From Tomocerus qinae (taxonomy: Eukaryota; Arthropoda; Collembola; Entomobryomorpha; Tomoceridae), in the NCBI GenBank assembly GCA_020055645.1, contig CM034546.1, forward strand, positions 65,410,001 to 65,474,000: a stretch of DNA of 64,000 nucleotides, in the 5' to 3' direction. The notes beneath the pieces were generated by a model. That model ran no database searches. It was not told the DNA's origin and saw only the letters and a program-made list of their open reading frames with translations. The translations under genes and the position numbers were made by a program. Positions 60,549 through 64,000 of the stretch are shown in pieces (position 1 is the first letter of the stretch; every line of letters begins with the position of its first letter).

Positions 60549-63353
60549 TTGTTAATTAATGACTATGATATTGATATTTTATGTGTCAGCGAAACCTTCC
60601 TTAATGAGCTTATAATCCCTCTTAATATACCAAGTTATACCTTCTATCGCAATGACAGACAATCTATTCATAAAAATGGTGGTGGTGGAGTTGGAATTTT
60701 TGTAAATGATATGTATAAATGTACTCCGTATAACTTTAAGTGCTTACCTGACCTTATTATAAATCCTAATGTTGAATATCTAGCCCTTGTTGTACAACAC
60801 AAGTTCAATAAATCTTTCATTGTCCTTGTTATATACCGTGCCCCTGATTATTCTAAAGAGTGTATTAGTAATGACATGTCTAGTTTTGACCATATATTCT
60901 CGGAACTTTGCTCGTTAAATAAGGCAATCTTTATCCATGGTGATTTTAACTTAAAGTATACCCCAGTTTATGATAAGTTTCAACACATACTAGATAGCTA
61001 CAATCTAAAGCAATATGTAAATGTCCCAACTAGGAAAGAATCTATTCTTGACCTCTTTATTAGTAATGAAGATCGATTTGTTAATACAGTAAAGATATCG
61101 GATCCATATGTATCTGATCATAAATTAGTGACATCCACCATCAGAATACATAAGGAAAAGCGTTCTAAAACTACTACTACCTTTCGTAACTATAAAACCA
61201 TAAATTTTAATGTACTAGCTGAAAATGTAGTTGATACTGAATTTAATTCAGAGAATTGTCCTGATATAGAGTCTAGGGTTTCTTCTTTCTGTGATAAGAT
61301 AGTAAATATTTATGATAATGTTGCTCCAGTAGTTACGAAGTCTTTTATTAAATACCCAAAAAAATTGTCCTTGTCTGAAGCCACTCTCAAATGTAAAGTA
61401 CTTAGAGATAAAGCCTATAAACTTCAGTGTAAACTACCAACTAGTGATAATATTAATAATTACATAGCACTTAAGAAACAGTTTAAAGCACTAGTACATA
61501 CTGACACGAATAAATATGTAAACAATACAATAGAAAAGCTAGGGCCAACTAAAGGTATTAAAGCATTAGTTGATATTAAACCAAAAAATAATAATAAAGT
61601 TACACTACCAGCTAATGATATCAATAATTACTTTATCAGTATTAGTACTTATAATCCTACTTATACTTACCCACACATGCCGGATATGTTTAATGATGTT
61701 TCAAATGTTCAAAGTGAATTTATAGTAACAACCATAAATGCTACTTGTTTATTCAAAGCATGGCACTGCCTCAAAAACACTAAAGGTACATTGTGTGATG
61801 GTATGGGAATATCATCTATCATGTTAAATTATATGATATCCTCTCCTAATGTTTATCTAGAATTACTAGACATTATCAATGAATGCTTAAGTAGTGGATC
61901 CATACCTGATACCCTTAAAGTTTCAAAGATACTACCCTCTCCTAAACTACCTATTGTAACATTGCCTAAAGACCTACGTCCAATTAGCAATCAAACTCTC
62001 TTATTGAAGTTAATGGAAAAATGTGTATGTATTAAGTTAACTGAATATCTTAATGATAACGATGTACTATGTAAGCAACAATTTGGGTTTAGGTCTAAAC
62101 ACTCTACAGTTCATGCACAAATAGCATTAACGGACTTTTTATATGATAACATTGATAATGGAAATGTGTGTCTTTTATTATCGCTAGATTTAAGTAAAGC
62201 ATTCGATAAGGTGTGTAGAAAACTTTTATTAAATAAGTTACAATTTTATGGTATTGATCCGCACTGGTTTTCCTCTTATCTTGAAAATAGAGGACAATTT
62301 GTTTTTGTAGATAATGACAACATTTCAGAGATAGGTTACACAACTTTAGGGGTCCCTCAAGGCAGTATATTAGGACCTGTTATATTCTCGTTGTATATTA
62401 ATGACCTACCTTTAGTGAGAAGAAACAGCTTAAGTATTTTATTTGCTGACGACACTTCCATGGCTATTGCCGGACCTCCAAACAATATAGCAGCACTTCT
62501 TCGTACAATTGAACAGGATATGCTGAGTGTATTAGATTGGATGGTCAGCAATAGGATGGAATTAAATGTAGACAAAACACAATTTATGGTTATTGGTAGA
62601 CCCCATGTTGTTAGCTCATTGGGGGCTCTTAGTTTTACTGTTAATAACATAACTGTGAAATCTGTTGATAAAATTAAATGTTTAGGTTTACTAATTGACT
62701 CGAGTCTACAATGGACTCTTGAAACTAGTAATATAAATCGTAGGTGTAATTCGATAATCTGGTCTATGTATCCCTTGCAGCCTTATATATCCATCGTAAA
62801 CCGTAAAGCTATTGTAAACGAGAACTTAATGCCAATTATTAGATATATGTGTGCTGTATGGGGGACTGCTCCAAAATTTAATATTAATCTTTTAGAAAAG
62901 CTCGTAAGACGACTAGGTCGTTTTGTACTAGGATACGGCAAGTATGATTCTGTGAAATTAGATATTACTGAACAACTAAAATGGTTATTCCCAAATAATC
63001 TATACAAGTTGGAAGTACTTAAGCTTACATATAATATGTATAACAACACATGCCCTCCCTACTTTTCTAAATACCTTGATATTGATAATGTTAACACTAT
63101 TACTACAAGGGCCAATACTTTTGCACGACCACAGTATGTAGGAAAATCCGAAATATTTAAACGAACTTTTAAATACACTAGTATTAATTTATGGTATAGC
63201 CTACCTGAAGATGTACGTAATTCCACTAGTATAGTTAGCTTTAAGAAAAATGTGAAAAGGTTCTTGCTACATAAACAATCTGAAGAGTGTATTCCAATTG
63301 AAAGTGCCCTTAACTACTCTTGTATTGAAGAGGTAGCTATGGGATTAATTTAA
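60549..63353 (+). CDS. LINE ORF2: AP endonuclease and reverse transcriptase
   Basis: 934 codons from 60549. That codon is TTG, and coding similarity extends upstream (HINVRALQNK, about 60503-60532) to the ORF1 stop, so translation probably begins by reinitiation or near the ORF1 end. The endonuclease is visible with ILCVSET, GDFNL and SDHKLV catalytic blocks. The reverse transcriptase has QQFGFRSKHST, DLSKAFDKV, GVPQGSILGP and the FADDT active site. A C-terminal region with ICAVWG-like motifs follows. This protein nicks target DNA and primes reverse transcription there. No internal stop is seen. Confidence 0.93.
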   Translation: MLINDYDIDILCVSETFLNELIIPLNIPSYTFYRNDRQSIHKNGGGGVGIFVNDMYKCTPYNFKCLPDLIINPNVEYLALVVQHKFNKSFIVLVIYRAPDYSKECISNDMSSFDHIFSELCSLNKAIFIHGDFNLKYTPVYDKFQHILDSYNLKQYVNVPTRKESILDLFISNEDRFVNTVKISDPYVSDHKLVTSTIRIHKEKRSKTTTTFRNYKTINFNVLAENVVDTEFNSENCPDIESRVSSFCDKIVNIYDNVAPVVTKSFIKYPKKLSLSEATLKCKVLRDKAYKLQCKLPTSDNINNYIALKKQFKALVHTDTNKYVNNTIEKLGPTKGIKALVDIKPKNNNKVTLPANDINNYFISISTYNPTYTYPHMPDMFNDVSNVQSEFIVTTINATCLFKAWHCLKNTKGTLCDGMGISSIMLNYMISSPNVYLELLDIINECLSSGSIPDTLKVSKILPSPKLPIVTLPKDLRPISNQTLLLKLMEKCVCIKLTEYLNDNDVLCKQQFGFRSKHSTVHAQIALTDFLYDNIDNGNVCLLLSLDLSKAFDKVCRKLLLNKLQFYGIDPHWFSSYLENRGQFVFVDNDNISEIGYTTLGVPQGSILGPVIFSLYINDLPLVRRNSLSILFADDTSMAIAGPPNNIAALLRTIEQDMLSVLDWMVSNRMELNVDKTQFMVIGRPHVVSSLGALSFTVNNITVKSVDKIKCLGLLIDSSLQWTLETSNINRRCNSIIWSMYPLQPYISIVNRKAIVNENLMPIIRYMCAVWGTAPKFNINLLEKLVRRLGRFVLGYGKYDSVKLDITEQLKWLFPNNLYKLEVLKLTYNMYNNTCPPYFSKYLDIDNVNTITTRANTFARPQYVGKSEIFKRTFKYTSINLWYSLPEDVRNSTSIVSFKKNVKRFLLHKQSEECIPIESALNYSCIEEVAMGLI

Positions 63354-63510
63354 TACTATAACCAACTTTTAAAAAAAATGTGTTCTATTTGACTGTCTAC
63401 TACTAAACATTGTATTTGTAATACTATTATAGTATTTAACCTGCTTGTATCCTGGTATTATAACGACCTTCATTGAAGGGCAATATCTTGTAATGAAATA
63501 AATAAATAGC

Positions 63511-64000
63511 TTCAACAAATTACATCGGAAAAGCGAATTAGATATGTATTTTGGTCATCCAATGTCTTATTTTTGCCACGTAATTATTCCATTTCCATGT
63601 TAGATATTTCCAGGTCTTTTTAAGCGGTGTGTTAAGTTTCTTCTTCTGTATTCAACTTCCATACAAAAATCCCCACTTTTTCAGTAAGTAAGCAAAAGAT
63701 AGCTAAGTATGACTTCGGAGTTCTATTTCATTCCGTTTGGTGGAATGACTAAAGTACACACTGTACAGAAATTGAAATGTAGAACTTCTTCCACAATTTA
63801 GTTCATCTAATAAAATAGAAACTCCATTAATGGTTATAGATAATAATATGTAATTAGTTCAATGGCAAAGTACGTAATATCAATTAAGCAGATTTATTAT
63901 CGTAATAATTCCGTATACAAAATATAGATACATACATTATACATACGACATAGGAACAATTAATTTTATATATATTTAGTAATGACTTATATTTCTTTTC
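63511..64000. other. no gene seen
   Basis: AT-rich sequence after the LINE tail to the window end. Nothing recognised. Confidence 0.45.

Larger units (their letters stand above)
59560..63510 (+). mobile_element. CR1-like non-LTR retrotransposon (LINE)
   Basis: Two overlapping or adjacent ORFs (PHD-type ORF1; endonuclease and RT ORF2). A 3' end with a short gaaataaataaatag tail (63497-63510) replaces a long poly-A. An ORF1 with a PHD-like zinc finger and an APE-type endonuclease are typical of the CR1/Jockey group. Both frames are open, so this copy may be recent. The 5' boundary is uncertain. Confidence 0.88.

Noticed and set aside
1-64000. CRISPR arrays, operons or bacterial insertion sequences
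   Set aside because: The window is clearly eukaryotic (spliced genes, LINE, LTR element), and no regularly spaced direct-repeat array was seen.

Overview
The window is animal nuclear DNA. It is AT-rich, has short introns with GT-AG borders, and is heavily loaded with transposable elements. A ribosomal protein eL21 gene, a Domino/SRCAP-type SNF2 gene, a CRAL-TRIO lipid-transfer gene and a cluster of divergent ionotropic-receptor-like (IR) genes point to an arthropod. The expansion of IR, C2H2 and TPR/NB-ARC-like genes would suit a springtail (Collembola), but that is inference; nothing here fixes the species.

Layout: 1-5.4 kb holds no gene, only hAT-type MITEs (one 186-bp copy and two 799-bp copies, each with its own 8-bp target duplication). 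5.4-8.2 kb (minus) holds a P-loop-less NB-ARC/TPR gene with a decayed C2H2 zinc-finger relic upstream. 8.2-14.8 kb is repeat-rich and contains a perfect 129-bp-arm palindrome and a duplicated, frameshifted fragment of the SNF2 gene. 14.8-15.6 kb (minus) is a complete eL21 gene. 17.4-24.8 kb (plus) is a 23-exon Domino/SRCAP-like gene whose reading frame is intact but whose ATPase motifs are all altered. 25.4-27.1 kb (plus) is a C2H2 gene, and 28.7-31.9 kb (plus) a CRAL-TRIO gene with a mariner-type element in one intron. 32.2-40.0 kb is a Ty3/Gypsy retrotransposon with nearly identical LTRs and broken gag and pol frames. 41.5-44.7 kb (plus) is a second NB-ARC/TPR gene. 45.7-58.8 kb holds three IR-like genes, all disrupted: one by a 2.3-kb foldback element, one by two frameshifts, one by a 1.17-kb TIR element. 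59.6-63.5 kb is a CR1-like LINE with both ORFs open.

Two gene systems stand out. First, the C2H2 gene (25.4 kb) and the TPR gene (41.5 kb) share the same N-terminal exons, including a coiled-coil module, on entirely different C-terminal domains; the minus-strand pair at 5.4-8.2 kb repeats the zinc-finger and TPR association. This looks like a modular, possibly lineage-specific gene family, and its NB-ARC-like members have lost the nucleotide-binding core. Second, the Domino-like paralogue appears to be a maintained pseudo-ATPase. Exon structures were deduced by eye from splice signals, frame continuity and recognisable family motifs; no alignment or transcript evidence was available.
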